Part shown: piece by piece, positions 16,364 to 23,607 of the stretch | Layout: each line of letters opens with the position of its first letter | Numbering within the stretch: position 1 is the stretch's first letter | Source: JACMLD01 sp038229695 | GTDB taxonomy: Bacteria > Bacteroidota > Bacteroidia > Chitinophagales > Chitinophagaceae | DNA length: 64,000 nucleotides | Assembly (NCBI GenBank): GCA_038229695.1 | Contig: JBBROE010000003.1 | Span: forward strand, 1-64,000 | Reading direction: 5' to 3' | The notes under the pieces: generated by a model | Told to the model about the DNA's origin: nothing | Seen by the model: only the letters and a program-made list of their open reading frames with translations | Databases searched by the model: none | Program-made: the position numbers and the translations under genes

Positions 16364-18988
16364 CTACTGAAATTTACAGGACGAGGCAATGACCTTCACG
16401 TTTTTATTCAGGTTGTTTTTTTTGAGGGCTACTTCAAGAAACATCCATCTTTCCGGGTGACTTACTTTTGGTCCCATATAAATTTTTCGGATGAATGGTT
16501 TTACCGGCATGGCGCTCTTAATGTACAGCGGCCTGGGGAGTGATTGTCCTTCTTCGATTTGCACCAGCGGGTGGCCGGAATCATAATATTTGATGACGCG
16601 GTATTCGTTTTCAAAAGCGTAGTTGGAGGATTTAAAGAAATACCGCAATTCGGCCAGCCCGATAGCGATGATGGCATCGACGATTTCGGGGTAATTGGAG
16701 TTGTTCCGCCGGGCAATGAGCTGGCGTAAGGTGTCTTTAAGGTTGTCCAGGTCGCCCGCCAGCCGGTTGTTTTCGTCAGCGCCGTTATTGTCGGAGTCTG
16801 CACGAGATTCAATTTTACTGGTAAGCCGGTTAAAGTACAGCACACGGTATAAAGTATGGATTTCTTCCTGGCGGTACGTTCCGGGTGCACCGGAAATTGT
16901 ATGCCCGTTGTTGGATGGTCCGGCTGTCGTCAGCACCAGTGAATCATTATCCATCGACGCTGAGATTCCTGTCAGCGGGTTGATGTTGCCGGAATTACCA
17001 TTGAACTCAGGCTGCAGGGCGGGGAAGGGTTCACCCTGCGGCGGCCAGTGGAAAAATTCGCTGCTGATGACCAGGCTGCAACCCATGGCTTCGTTGTTTT
17101 TTTCGTCCTTGCCATAGGTACGCCACATCACCAGGTCGTCTTCATGGCTGAGCAGCAGGTCGTCTGACCCATCTGCCAGCGCTGCAGGCAGAAAGCTACC
17201 CAGGTACACATTCGAATCTGTCGGATCCTGAGGCGTGAAAAGGTTGCAGGAATCGAAATAGGTCTCCAGTTCTTTGTCCGCCAGTTTGCCGATCAGCAGA
17301 TCGCGGAGGACCTTTCCTTCCTCTGGGTCATTCATGAATGCCACATTGGAATAGTGCAGGAAGGAATCATTCGGGTCCATGATGATCCGATCGGCCACCC
17401 AGAGCTTGGTGTAGTGAACGACCGGGCAGTTTTTTTTGATATGTGCGTGATCTTTGATATTGTTCATGGCCGTAAAAAAAGCCGTGGACAATTCACCGAT
17501 TATCTTTTTCTCGACCGGGTCCTGAATTTTTTCCACCCGTTCATAAAAAAGGCTGGCTACATTTTTTTCCCCTGCCGCCTTTTGCGGGTTCTCCCCGTTT
17601 TTCAACAGCAATTCATCAATTTTAGCCAGCAGGCGACTCAGGTTTGGATCCAGCGCAACGGCGTTCCGGTAATCCTGGATGGACTGGTTGTAGACCCCAT
17701 TTTTTTCCAGTTCTTCATAAGCCAGGCCGCGTTTGTTATAGGCCGGCGCATAGTTCGGCATTAGTCGGATAGCAGTGGTATAGTCGGTGATGGCGGCGGT
17801 AAAATTGGCCATTTCCAGGAAAACGGAACCGCGGTTGAAATAGGCCAGTCCCATGCCGGGGTCCAGCACGAAGACTTTGTCAAATTGTTCCCGGGCTTCT
17901 TCGTAATTTTTGTTGTTGAGGTGTATCAGGCCGATGTTATTCAGCGCCACCGAAAGCTGTGGGTTGAGCGACAGTGCCTTTTGGAAATCCGCCATCGCTT
18001 CATCGGGCTGTTTCAGGTTGAGGAAGCAGAGGCCCCGGTTGTTATAGGCAAGTACAAAATCAGGATTGAGGGCAAGGGCCTTATTGTAATCCTCAATGGC
18101 CCGGCTGAAATCATTCCTGTTGTAAAAGATGTTTCCTCGTCCATAATAGGGCAGGGGATCAGCGGCATTGATGGCAATATTTTTTTCATAGTCCTTCAGG
18201 GCATCATCATACTGGCCCCGGTTATAATAAATGTTTGCGCGGCCCATATAAGCGGCGGCATATTGCGGGTCAAGCGCAATGGCTGTATTGAAGTCCTTGA
18301 GGGCTTCCTCCTGCTGGTTGAGGTTATACCAGGCATTACCACGGTTGGCAAATGCGATGGCGAGGTGCGCATCCTTTTTGATGGCGAGGTCGTAGTCTTT
18401 CTTCGCCTCGTCCATACGGTTGCTGTTAAACCAGAGATTACCGCGGTTGAAGTAAGCCAGCGCGGCGTTGGGGTCAAGGGCGATGGCGGAATTGTAGTCT
18501 TCCCCCGCTTTATCAGGATGTCCAAGCATCGAATAAATTAGCCCGCGGTTGATATAGCCGAGTGCCAGTTTTGGATTGATGCGCAGGGATGCATCATAAT
18601 CGTCGAAAGCTTTCTGGTAGTCTTTTTCTCCGTACCAAATGTTCCCCCTGGTCAGGAAAGCGAGTTCCATACCGGGATCCAGTGCGATGCATTGGTTGAA
18701 GTCGGCCATGGCTGCGTTTGCATTTCCCTGCTGCAGCTGGAAACTGCCTCTTTTGAAGATCGCATCCGCATTGTGCGGGTCGAGGCTGATGGCATTGTCG
18801 TAATACGGGCCGGCCTTATCAGGCTGTATTTTCAGGGCGGCATCGGCCGCAAGCAGGTACAGTTGCGGATCTGCGGACTCGGAAAGCACCTCGTCGGAAA
18901 GCAGCGTGAGGGTATCCGCAAATTTATTTTCCGCGTTGAGGGCGGCGGCCTGTTGCAGCAGGGGGGGTGCCTCGGTGGCAGTTGGCAT
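16364..18988 (-). CDS. Large TPR protein with C-terminal DUF2971-like domain
   Basis: 874 residues from ATG 18988 (MPTATEAPPLLQQAAALNAE). No signal peptide, so probably cytosolic. About 12 canonical 34-residue TPR units fill roughly residues 30-450 (for example ALAYFNRGNLWFNSNRMDEA, VLAYNNRGLCFLNLKQPDEA). After a linker, about residues 515-860 show the DUF2971 pattern: VVHYTKLW, FMNDPEEGKVLR, LGSFLPAAL, LVMWRTYGKDE, LYRVLYFNR, FENEYRVIKYYD and IRKIYMGPKVSH. DUF2971 has no established activity. The architecture looks like a repeat sensor fused to an effector-like domain, but nothing else in the window supports a defence or signalling role: neighbours are a phosphoesterase and a small hypothetical. 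The frame extends 15 codons further to 19033; that start is less likely. Confidence 0.82.
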   Translation of the reverse strand: MPTATEAPPLLQQAAALNAENKFADTLTLLSDEVLSESADPQLYLLAADAALKIQPDKAGPYYDNAISLDPHNADAIFKRGSFQLQQGNANAAMADFNQCIALDPGMELAFLTRGNIWYGEKDYQKAFDDYDASLRINPKLALGYINRGLIYSMLGHPDKAGEDYNSAIALDPNAALAYFNRGNLWFNSNRMDEAKKDYDLAIKKDAHLAIAFANRGNAWYNLNQQEEALKDFNTAIALDPQYAAAYMGRANIYYNRGQYDDALKDYEKNIAINAADPLPYYGRGNIFYNRNDFSRAIEDYNKALALNPDFVLAYNNRGLCFLNLKQPDEAMADFQKALSLNPQLSVALNNIGLIHLNNKNYEEAREQFDKVFVLDPGMGLAYFNRGSVFLEMANFTAAITDYTTAIRLMPNYAPAYNKRGLAYEELEKNGVYNQSIQDYRNAVALDPNLSRLLAKIDELLLKNGENPQKAAGEKNVASLFYERVEKIQDPVEKKIIGELSTAFFTAMNNIKDHAHIKKNCPVVHYTKLWVADRIIMDPNDSFLHYSNVAFMNDPEEGKVLRDLLIGKLADKELETYFDSCNLFTPQDPTDSNVYLGSFLPAALADGSDDLLLSHEDDLVMWRTYGKDEKNNEAMGCSLVISSEFFHWPPQGEPFPALQPEFNGNSGNINPLTGISASMDNDSLVLTTAGPSNNGHTISGAPGTYRQEEIHTLYRVLYFNRLTSKIESRADSDNNGADENNRLAGDLDNLKDTLRQLIARRNNSNYPEIVDAIIAIGLAELRYFFKSSNYAFENEYRVIKYYDSGHPLVQIEEGQSLPRPLYIKSAMPVKPFIRKIYMGPKVSHPERWMFLEVALKKNNLNKNVKVIASSCKFQ

Positions 18989-19068
18989 TGTCAGGAGGTT
19001 TAATGGGAAAAGGTTCGACCTTCTAATATACAAAAAAACAAGCGGCGGGAACGGGGCGGTTAAATTTT

Positions 19069-19098
19069 TTTGTTTTACAGCGGGGAGTCGTAAATTTC
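19069..19098 (+). promoter_or_regulatory. Bacteroidota-type promoter of the 19119 gene
   Basis: TTTG at 19069-19072 and TAAATTTC at 19091-19098 are separated by 18 bp, one mismatch from the Bacteroidota sigma-ABfr consensus (TTTG, 17-23 bp, TAnnTTTG). The ATG follows 21 bp later. Confidence 0.45.
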
Positions 19099-19118
19099 AG
19101 CATTAAACAGTACAGCAT

Positions 19119-19514
19119 ATGATAAAAATTTCCGACCTGAAACCAGGCGATATCGTAATGGCAGACTATGAGGGTAAACAATCGGAGGGCATTGTAACGG
19201 ATTTGAACGGGGAGGATAAGGAAGTATGTGTGCAGACCGACGTGCAGAAGTTCTGGTTTAAGCCGGATCACCTGTCCCCGATCATGCTCGGCGATGAGCA
19301 GTTGAAGCAACTCGGATTCCAGCGGCAGGGGACGGAAGGCGTGGTAAAATACCTGAAAGGTGCGTTCAGGATCCAGCTGTCGCAGCAGGGAGGGTTCAAT
19401 AGTTTAGAGATGTGGTACCGGGAAGACCGCCGGCACATGAAGCAGCCAATTGCCGTACATGAACTGCAGAACCACTACTACCAGATGACAAAAGTGGAAT
19501 TGAACGCCGATTAA
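19119..19514 (+). CDS. Conserved-looking hypothetical protein
   Basis: 131 residues. The N-terminal half looks like a small beta-barrel of the KOW/SH3 type (ISDLKPGDIVMADYEGKQSE, GIVTDLNGEDKEVCVQTD). The C-terminal half has MLGDEQLKQLGFQR, FRIQLSQQGGFNSLEMWYRE and PIAVHELQNHYYQMTKVELN; the last motif, HELQNHYYxL-like, recurs in short Bacteroidota proteins of unknown function, from memory. Cytosolic. It has its own promoter candidate and a strong terminator, so it is a single-gene unit placed just before the ribosomal operon and independent of it. Confidence 0.75.
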   Translation: MIKISDLKPGDIVMADYEGKQSEGIVTDLNGEDKEVCVQTDVQKFWFKPDHLSPIMLGDEQLKQLGFQRQGTEGVVKYLKGAFRIQLSQQGGFNSLEMWYREDRRHMKQPIAVHELQNHYYQMTKVELNAD

Positions 19515-19544
19515 CTCGCTTATAACCAGTTTTTTATCTATTTA

Positions 19545-19587
19545 GGGGAAATTTTCCTGAAAAAGGGGAAAATTTCCCCATTTTTTT
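19545..19587 (+). terminator. Strong intrinsic terminator before infA
   Basis: A perfect 13-bp stem, GGGGAAATTTTCC (19545-19557) with GGAAAATTTCCCC (19567-19579), 9-nt loop, followed by ATTTTTTTC. It isolates infA from upstream transcription. Confidence 0.9.
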
Positions 19588-19608
19588 CTTTATTCCGGCA
19601 TCAACCCG

Positions 19609-19616
19609 TATCTTTG
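19609..19616 (+). promoter_or_regulatory. -7 element of the infA promoter
   Basis: TATCTTTG matches TAnnTTTG exactly. It ends only 15 bp before the infA ATG, so transcription would start a few bases before the start codon, giving a very short leader. No good -33 element is seen. Confidence 0.4.
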
Positions 19617-19630
19617 CACACCCAAAAAAT

Positions 19631-19849
19631 ATGGCAAAACAGGCACTAATTAAACAGGACGGCGTTATAATTGAAGCACTGAGCAACGCAATGTTCAAGG
19701 TTAAACTGGAGAACGGACACGAAATTCTGGCTACTATTTCAGGGAAAATGCGGATGAATTATATCCGTATCCTGCCGGGTGACAAAGTAGGTGTTGAAAT
19801 GAGCCCATATGATTTGAGCCGGGGCAGGATAATTTTCAGGTATAAGTAA
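19631..19849 (+). CDS. infA: Translation initiation factor IF-1
   Basis: 72 residues, the exact usual length. MAKQALIKQDGVIIEALSNA, FKVKLENGHEILATISGKMR, IRILPGDKVGVEMSPYDLSR and GRIIFRYK are the complete OB-fold of IF-1, which binds the 30S A-site during initiation. First gene of the alpha operon fragment here; usually secY and map precede it in this phylum, but here an unrelated gene and a terminator do. Confidence 0.97.
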   Translation: MAKQALIKQDGVIIEALSNAMFKVKLENGHEILATISGKMRMNYIRILPGDKVGVEMSPYDLSRGRIIFRYK

Positions 19850-19870
19850 TCATCATAATAATAACATCTC

Positions 19871-19987
19871 ATGAAAGTCAGGGCCTCTATTAAAAAACGC
19901 AGTGTAGACTGCAAGATTGTGAGAAGAAAGGGCAAGCTGTATGTCATCAACAAAAAAAATCCCCGTTTTAAACAGCGCCAGGGATAA
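19871..19987 (+). CDS. rpmJ: 50S ribosomal protein L36
   Basis: 38 residues starting at ATG 19871: MKVRASIKKRSVDCKIVRRK, then GKLYVINKKNPRFKQRQG. This is the standard L36 length and sequence pattern. It keeps one of the zinc-ligand cysteines only (C14); CxxC and His ligands of the four-ligand form are absent, so it is the zinc-free form. It lies 21 bp after infA and 41 bp before rpsM. Confidence 0.95.
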   Translation: MKVRASIKKRSVDCKIVRRKGKLYVINKKNPRFKQRQG

Positions 19988-20028
19988 ACAGCAAGCACAA
20001 CAAAGTAAATAACAACTAAATAATAACT

Positions 20029-20409
20029 ATGGCCCGTATTGCCGGTGTTGACTTACCAAAAACCAAGCGTGGAGAAATAGGGTTGACCTATATTTTTGGC
20101 ATTGGACTTTCCACAGCCAAATATATCCTGGATAAGGCTGGTATCGATGTGAACAAGAAAGTGAACCAGTGGAACGATGATGAACTGACGGCTATCCGTA
20201 ACATCATCACCAATGAGTTCAAAGTGGAAGGCCAGTTGCGTTCCGAGGTGCAGACCAGCATCAAGCGCCTGCTGGATATTGCCTGTTACCGTGGCTTGCG
20301 TCATCGTAAAGGTTTGCCTGTCCGCGGACAGCGCACCCGTACCAACAGCCGTACCCGCAAGGGCAAACGGAAGACGGTTGCCGGTAAGAAGAAAGTAGCG
20401 AAGAAATAA
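20029..20409 (+). CDS. rpsM: 30S ribosomal protein S13
   Basis: 126 residues. MARIAGVDLPKTKRGEIGLT, YIFGIGLSTAKYILDKAGID, the helix-two-turn-helix region, and the basic tail YRGLRHRKGLPVRGQRTRTN followed by a Lys-rich end. S13 sits in the 30S head and contacts the P-site tRNA and the 50S subunit. 148 bp separate it from rpsK, unusually long inside this operon. Confidence 0.98.
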   Translation: MARIAGVDLPKTKRGEIGLTYIFGIGLSTAKYILDKAGIDVNKKVNQWNDDELTAIRNIITNEFKVEGQLRSEVQTSIKRLLDIACYRGLRHRKGLPVRGQRTRTNSRTRKGKRKTVAGKKKVAKK

Positions 20410-20414
20410 GACTG

Positions 20415-20443
20415 CCGGGTGCAGCAATGCGTCCCGGGTTTTT
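20415..20443 (+). terminator. Weak hairpin with T tract in the rpsM-rpsK spacer
   Basis: CCGGG (20415-20419) can pair with CCCGG (20433-20437), then GTTTTT follows. The stem is only 5 bp over a 13-nt loop, so this is at most a partial terminator or attenuator inside the operon. Confidence 0.25.
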
Positions 20444-20557
20444 ATATGCACCAATTTTACTGGACCCGTTGCGGATGCCCGGTGCAGGAGCAGGGCGGGA
20501 ACAGGTTCACAGCCGGATGGCAGTGAATACAAACCAATAAAGATTACCTACAGTACC

Positions 20558-20965
20558 ATGGCAAAAGCACAACAGCAGGCCAGCGCAAAGACCTCTACGA
20601 AAAAAAGAATCGTGCGGGTGGAAGCTTACGGCGACGCGCACATTTCAGCTAGTTTCAACAATCTTATTGTTAGCCTCACCAACAAACAGGGCCAGGTGAT
20701 ATCCTGGTCGTCTGCCGGTAAAATGGGTTTCCGTGGTTCCAAGAAGAACACGCCCTACGCTGCGCAGATGGCCTCTTCTGATGCTGCCAAGACAGCTATG
20801 GATGCCGGTTTAAAAAGGGTGGATGTATATGTAAAAGGTCCGGGTTCAGGCCGCGAAGGTGCAATCCGTGCGCTTGCCCAGTCCGGCATTGAAATCGTGC
20901 AAATTAAGGACGTGACGCCGTTGCCGCACAATGGCTGCCGTCCTCCGAAGAAAAGAAGGGTTTAA
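20558..20965 (+). CDS. rpsK: 30S ribosomal protein S11
   Basis: 135 residues. AYGDAHISASFNNLIVSLTN, VISWSSAGKMGFRGSKKNTP, AAQMASSDAAKTAMDAGLKR, VDVYVKGPGSGREGAIRALA and VTPLPHNGCRPPKKRRV are all standard S11. It belongs to the 30S platform. The N-terminus has a Bacteroidota-type Ala/Gln/Lys/Thr extension. 142 bp of structured spacer precede rpsD. Confidence 0.98.
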   Translation: MAKAQQQASAKTSTKKRIVRVEAYGDAHISASFNNLIVSLTNKQGQVISWSSAGKMGFRGSKKNTPYAAQMASSDAAKTAMDAGLKRVDVYVKGPGSGREGAIRALAQSGIEIVQIKDVTPLPHNGCRPPKKRRV

Positions 20966-20966
20966 C

Positions 20967-21032
20967 AATTGCTGCCGGTCGTTTTAACGGTATCCGCCCC
21001 GGCGGTGCTGAAAAACTTTACCCGGCAATTGT
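20967..21032 (+). promoter_or_regulatory. Inverted repeat in the rpsK-rpsD spacer
   Basis: ACAATTGC (20967-20974) and GCAATTGT (21025-21032) are perfectly inverted, with further C/G-rich pairing inside (TGCCGG and CCGG). In RNA this would form a long hairpin downstream of rpsK. It could be a processing or S4-binding site; both are inference. Confidence 0.3.
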
Positions 21033-21045
21033 ATTTATAATGGGT

Positions 21046-21078
21046 GTACAATTCATTTTAGATTTTTACTGATTGTAC
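21046..21078 (+). promoter_or_regulatory. Second inverted repeat upstream of rpsD
   Basis: GTACAAT (21046-21052) is inverted at ATTGTAC (21072-21078), 19 bp apart, ending 29 bp before the rpsD ATG. A weak hairpin in the leader of the S4 gene, which in other bacteria controls its own operon. Confidence 0.25.
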
Positions 21079-21107
21079 GCCGTCATCAAAAAATCAACAA
21101 ACAAATT

Positions 21108-21713
21108 ATGGCACGTTACACGGGTCCGAAGACCAAAATTTCCCGCATTTTCGGTGAGCCTATCCTGGGCAATGGCAAGTGGCTGAACAAGAACAGTAAT
21201 CCTCCCGGTCAGCACGGTGAGAAGCGCAAGCGTAAGACTATGGGCGAATATGCCCTGCAGCTGCGCGAAAAGCAGAAAGCCAAATATACCTATGGCGTTC
21301 TGGAGAAGCAATTCCGTAAAACATTTGAAGAAGCCCTGCGGCGCAAAGGTGTTACCGGTGAAAACCTCATCAAACTGCTGGAAGCCCGGCTCGATAACAC
21401 GGTTTTCCGCCTCGGCATCGCCCCTTCAAGGCCGGCTGCCCGCCAGCTGGTTAGTCACAAACACATTACCGTTAATGGTGACGTGGTGAATACCCCTTCC
21501 TTCCAGCTGAAAGCAGGAGACGTGATTGGACTGAAACAGAAAACCCAGGGCCTTGCCGGCGTTACCAGCCAGGTTAAAGGAAAGAACCCGAAGTTCAGCT
21601 GGATCGACTGGAACGAAACCAACATGGAAGGTACATTCATTGCTTACCCTGAACGCGACAGTGTTCCTGAAAACATCAAGGAACAGTTGATTGTGGAGTT
21701 GTATTCCAAGTAA
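21108..21713 (+). CDS. rpsD: 30S ribosomal protein S4
   Basis: 201 residues. MARYTGPKTKISRIFGEPIL, NPPGQHGEKRKRKTMGEYAL, QLREKQKAKYTYGVLEKQFR, the S4 RNA-binding domain (LEARLDNTVFRLGIAPSRPA, RQLVSHKHITVNGDVVNTPS) and the C-terminal EGTFIAYPERDSVPENIKEQ. S4 nucleates 30S assembly on 16S rRNA. No zinc-binding Cys cluster is present at the N-terminus. Its 112-bp spacer before rpoA contains an intergenic repeat copy. Confidence 0.98.
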   Translation: MARYTGPKTKISRIFGEPILGNGKWLNKNSNPPGQHGEKRKRKTMGEYALQLREKQKAKYTYGVLEKQFRKTFEEALRRKGVTGENLIKLLEARLDNTVFRLGIAPSRPAARQLVSHKHITVNGDVVNTPSFQLKAGDVIGLKQKTQGLAGVTSQVKGKNPKFSWIDWNETNMEGTFIAYPERDSVPENIKEQLIVELYSK

Positions 21714-21741
21714 CCAAGATCTCCCGGCGCCGCCCAGTAAA

Positions 21742-21776
21742 GCGATGCCGTACAAGGGAGTGACACAACAATGCTG
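21742..21776 (+). repeat. Intergenic repeat family, copy 2 (inside the ribosomal operon)
   Basis: GATGCCGTACAAGGGAGTGA followed by CACAACAATGCTG. Shares the 16-mer TACAAGGGAGTGACAC with the copy at 54320 and TGCCGTACAA plus a CAACA end with the copy at 41070. It lies between rpsD and rpoA. Confidence 0.5.
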
Positions 21777-21825
21777 CTTTGAGCGATACGGCTGGCTAAC
21801 CAATTAAAAACTTGAAATTTCAAAT

Positions 21826-22827
21826 ATGGCAATTTTAAATTTTCAGAAACCTGACAAAATTGTATTGCAGAAAGCAAATGATTTTGAAGCTCAGTTTGAG
21901 TTTCGCCCGCTTGAGCCCGGTTACGGCGTAACCGTTGGTAACGCGCTGCGCAGGGTTTTATTGAGCTCCCTCGAAGGGTATGCCATCATCGGCATCCGCA
22001 TCGAAGGGGTGGAACATGAATTTGCAACCATCAAGGGCGTTACCGAAGATGTCACCGAAATTATCCTGAACCTGAAACAGGTTCGGTTTAAGAAGACCGT
22101 GGACCACGACGTGACCAATGAAAAAATAACACTTCATATCAAGGGCAAGACTGAATTCACTTCTGCCATGATCCAGGAAAACACCCAGAGTTTCCAGATC
22201 ATGAACCCGGACCTGCTGATATGCACGATGGACGGCTCTTCCAAACTGGATATCGAGCTCACCATCGGTAAAGGCCGCGGTTATGTGCCTGCTGACGACA
22301 ACAAGATGAAGGATGCGCCGCTGGGTTATGTGGCCATCGATTCTATCTACACGCCCATCAAGAACGTGAAATATACGATTGAGAACACGCGTGTGGAGCA
22401 GCGGACCGATTACGAGAAACTAATCATGGAAGTGACTACCGATGGCACAATCCACCCCGAAGAAGCCGTTAAGCAGGCTTCCCGGATACTGATCCAGCAC
22501 CTCATGATCATCACCGATGAGAATATCACGTTCGACAATAAAGAAGAGAAGAAAGAGGACCTGGTGGATGAGCAAACGCTGCAACTCAGGAAAGTGCTGA
22601 AGACGCCGCTGGAAGATCTCGATCTTTCCGTGCGGGCATTCAACTGCCTCAAAGCCGCAAAGATTAACTCGCTCAGCGAGCTGGTACAGTACGAGCAGGA
22701 AGACCTGATGAAGTTTCGCAACTTTGGTCAGAAATCACTGGCAGAAATCGAACAGGTACTGGGTGAAAGAGGGCTTCATTTCGGTATGGACCTCAGCAAA
22801 CTGGGCCTTGATAAAGATGACCTGTAA
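21826..22827 (+). CDS. rpoA: RNA polymerase alpha subunit
   Basis: 333 residues. The N-terminal dimerisation/assembly domain has FEFRPLEPGYGVTVGNALRR, VLLSSLEGYAIIGIRIEGVE and HEFATIKGVTEDVTEIILNL. The C-terminal domain (from about residue 255) has TPLEDLDLSVRAFNCLKAAK, INSLSELVQYEQEDLMKFRN and FGQKSLAEIEQVLGERGLHF, which contacts UP elements and activators. Length is normal. It sits in the usual place between rpsD and rplQ. Confidence 0.98.
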   Translation: MAILNFQKPDKIVLQKANDFEAQFEFRPLEPGYGVTVGNALRRVLLSSLEGYAIIGIRIEGVEHEFATIKGVTEDVTEIILNLKQVRFKKTVDHDVTNEKITLHIKGKTEFTSAMIQENTQSFQIMNPDLLICTMDGSSKLDIELTIGKGRGYVPADDNKMKDAPLGYVAIDSIYTPIKNVKYTIENTRVEQRTDYEKLIMEVTTDGTIHPEEAVKQASRILIQHLMIITDENITFDNKEEKKEDLVDEQTLQLRKVLKTPLEDLDLSVRAFNCLKAAKINSLSELVQYEQEDLMKFRNFGQKSLAEIEQVLGERGLHFGMDLSKLGLDKDDL

Positions 22828-22939
22828 TTGACCTGTTGCGGCTAACGCCGATTTTATAACTATTCCCCTTCACAATTCCTGACACGGTGTGAAGGCTCAC
22901 CTTCCGGCTGCGAAGCACCGGGAACAAAATAAAAACGTC

Positions 22940-23446
22940 ATGCGTCACGGAGACAAAATTAAAAACCTCAGCAGAACCGCTTCTCACCGAAGGGCATTGC
23001 TGAGCAACCTGGCAGCCCAGCTGATCCAGTACAAGAAAATTGTTACTACTGTTACTAAAGCCAAATCACTGCGGGTGTACATCGAGCCACTCATCACCAA
23101 GGCGAAAGAAAACACCACGCACCAGCGCCGGATAGTTTTCAGTCACCTGCAGGATAAAGCCGCCGTTACTGAACTGTTCAGCACTATAAGCGAAAAAGTG
23201 GCCGGCCGCCCCGGTGGTTATACCCGGATCATTAAACTCGGAAAACGGGTTGGTGACAATGCAGAAACAGCGATGATAGAACTGGTCGACTTTAATACCA
23301 TTTACGGTAAGGGCGTAGATGCCAAGGCTGAACCGGCCAAGCGTACCCGCCGCGGCGCAAGCAAGAAGAAAGAGGCAACTGCCGCCGAAACAACGGCAGC
23401 AGAAAGCATGCCGCCAGCACCCGGAGAAGAAACGAAAGAAGCATAA
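22940..23446 (+). CDS. rplQ: 50S ribosomal protein L17
   Basis: 168 residues from ATG 22940 (MRHGDKIKNLSRTASHRRAL), the conserved family start; the frame extends 17 codons further upstream but those are not L17. The core ends near AMIELVDFNTIYG. Beyond it is a 45-residue low-complexity tail rich in Ala, Glu, Lys and Thr (KRTRRGASKKKEATAAETTA), a feature often seen in Bacteroidota L17. Last ribosomal gene of the operon, followed by a strong terminator. Confidence 0.97.
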   Translation: MRHGDKIKNLSRTASHRRALLSNLAAQLIQYKKIVTTVTKAKSLRVYIEPLITKAKENTTHQRRIVFSHLQDKAAVTELFSTISEKVAGRPGGYTRIIKLGKRVGDNAETAMIELVDFNTIYGKGVDAKAEPAKRTRRGASKKKEATAAETTAAESMPPAPGEETKEA

Positions 23447-23470
23447 TCACCTTGAACATCTTGTACGATA

Positions 23471-23502
23471 AAAACGGAACTGTAACGGGTTCCGTTTTTT
23501 TT
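23471..23502 (+). terminator. Terminator of the ribosomal operon
   Basis: AAAACGGAAC (23471-23480) pairs with GTTCCGTTTT (23489-23498) over an 8-nt loop and continues into a run of eight T. It is 24 bp past the rplQ stop. Confidence 0.92.
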
Positions 23503-23535
23503 ATGCACGCAGCCTGCTGCAAAAACAGAACTCCT

Positions 23536-23543
23536 TAATTTTG
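23536..23543 (+). promoter_or_regulatory. -7 element of a carA promoter
   Basis: TAATTTTG matches TAnnTTTG and lies 64 bp before the carA ATG, just after the ribosomal terminator. A -33 element is not clear. Confidence 0.35.
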
Positions 23544-23607
23544 CCGCAGCATCAAGTAACCCGCAGAAGAAGAACAATATTTGTGCATCAAAACATAAAA
23601 ATATAGT

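Noticed and set aside
16364..19514. Possible defence island around the TPR-DUF2971 gene
   Set aside because: Neighbours are a phosphoesterase, a small hypothetical and ribosomal genes; no nuclease, methylase, integrase or toxin-antitoxin gene is present and base composition does not change visibly.
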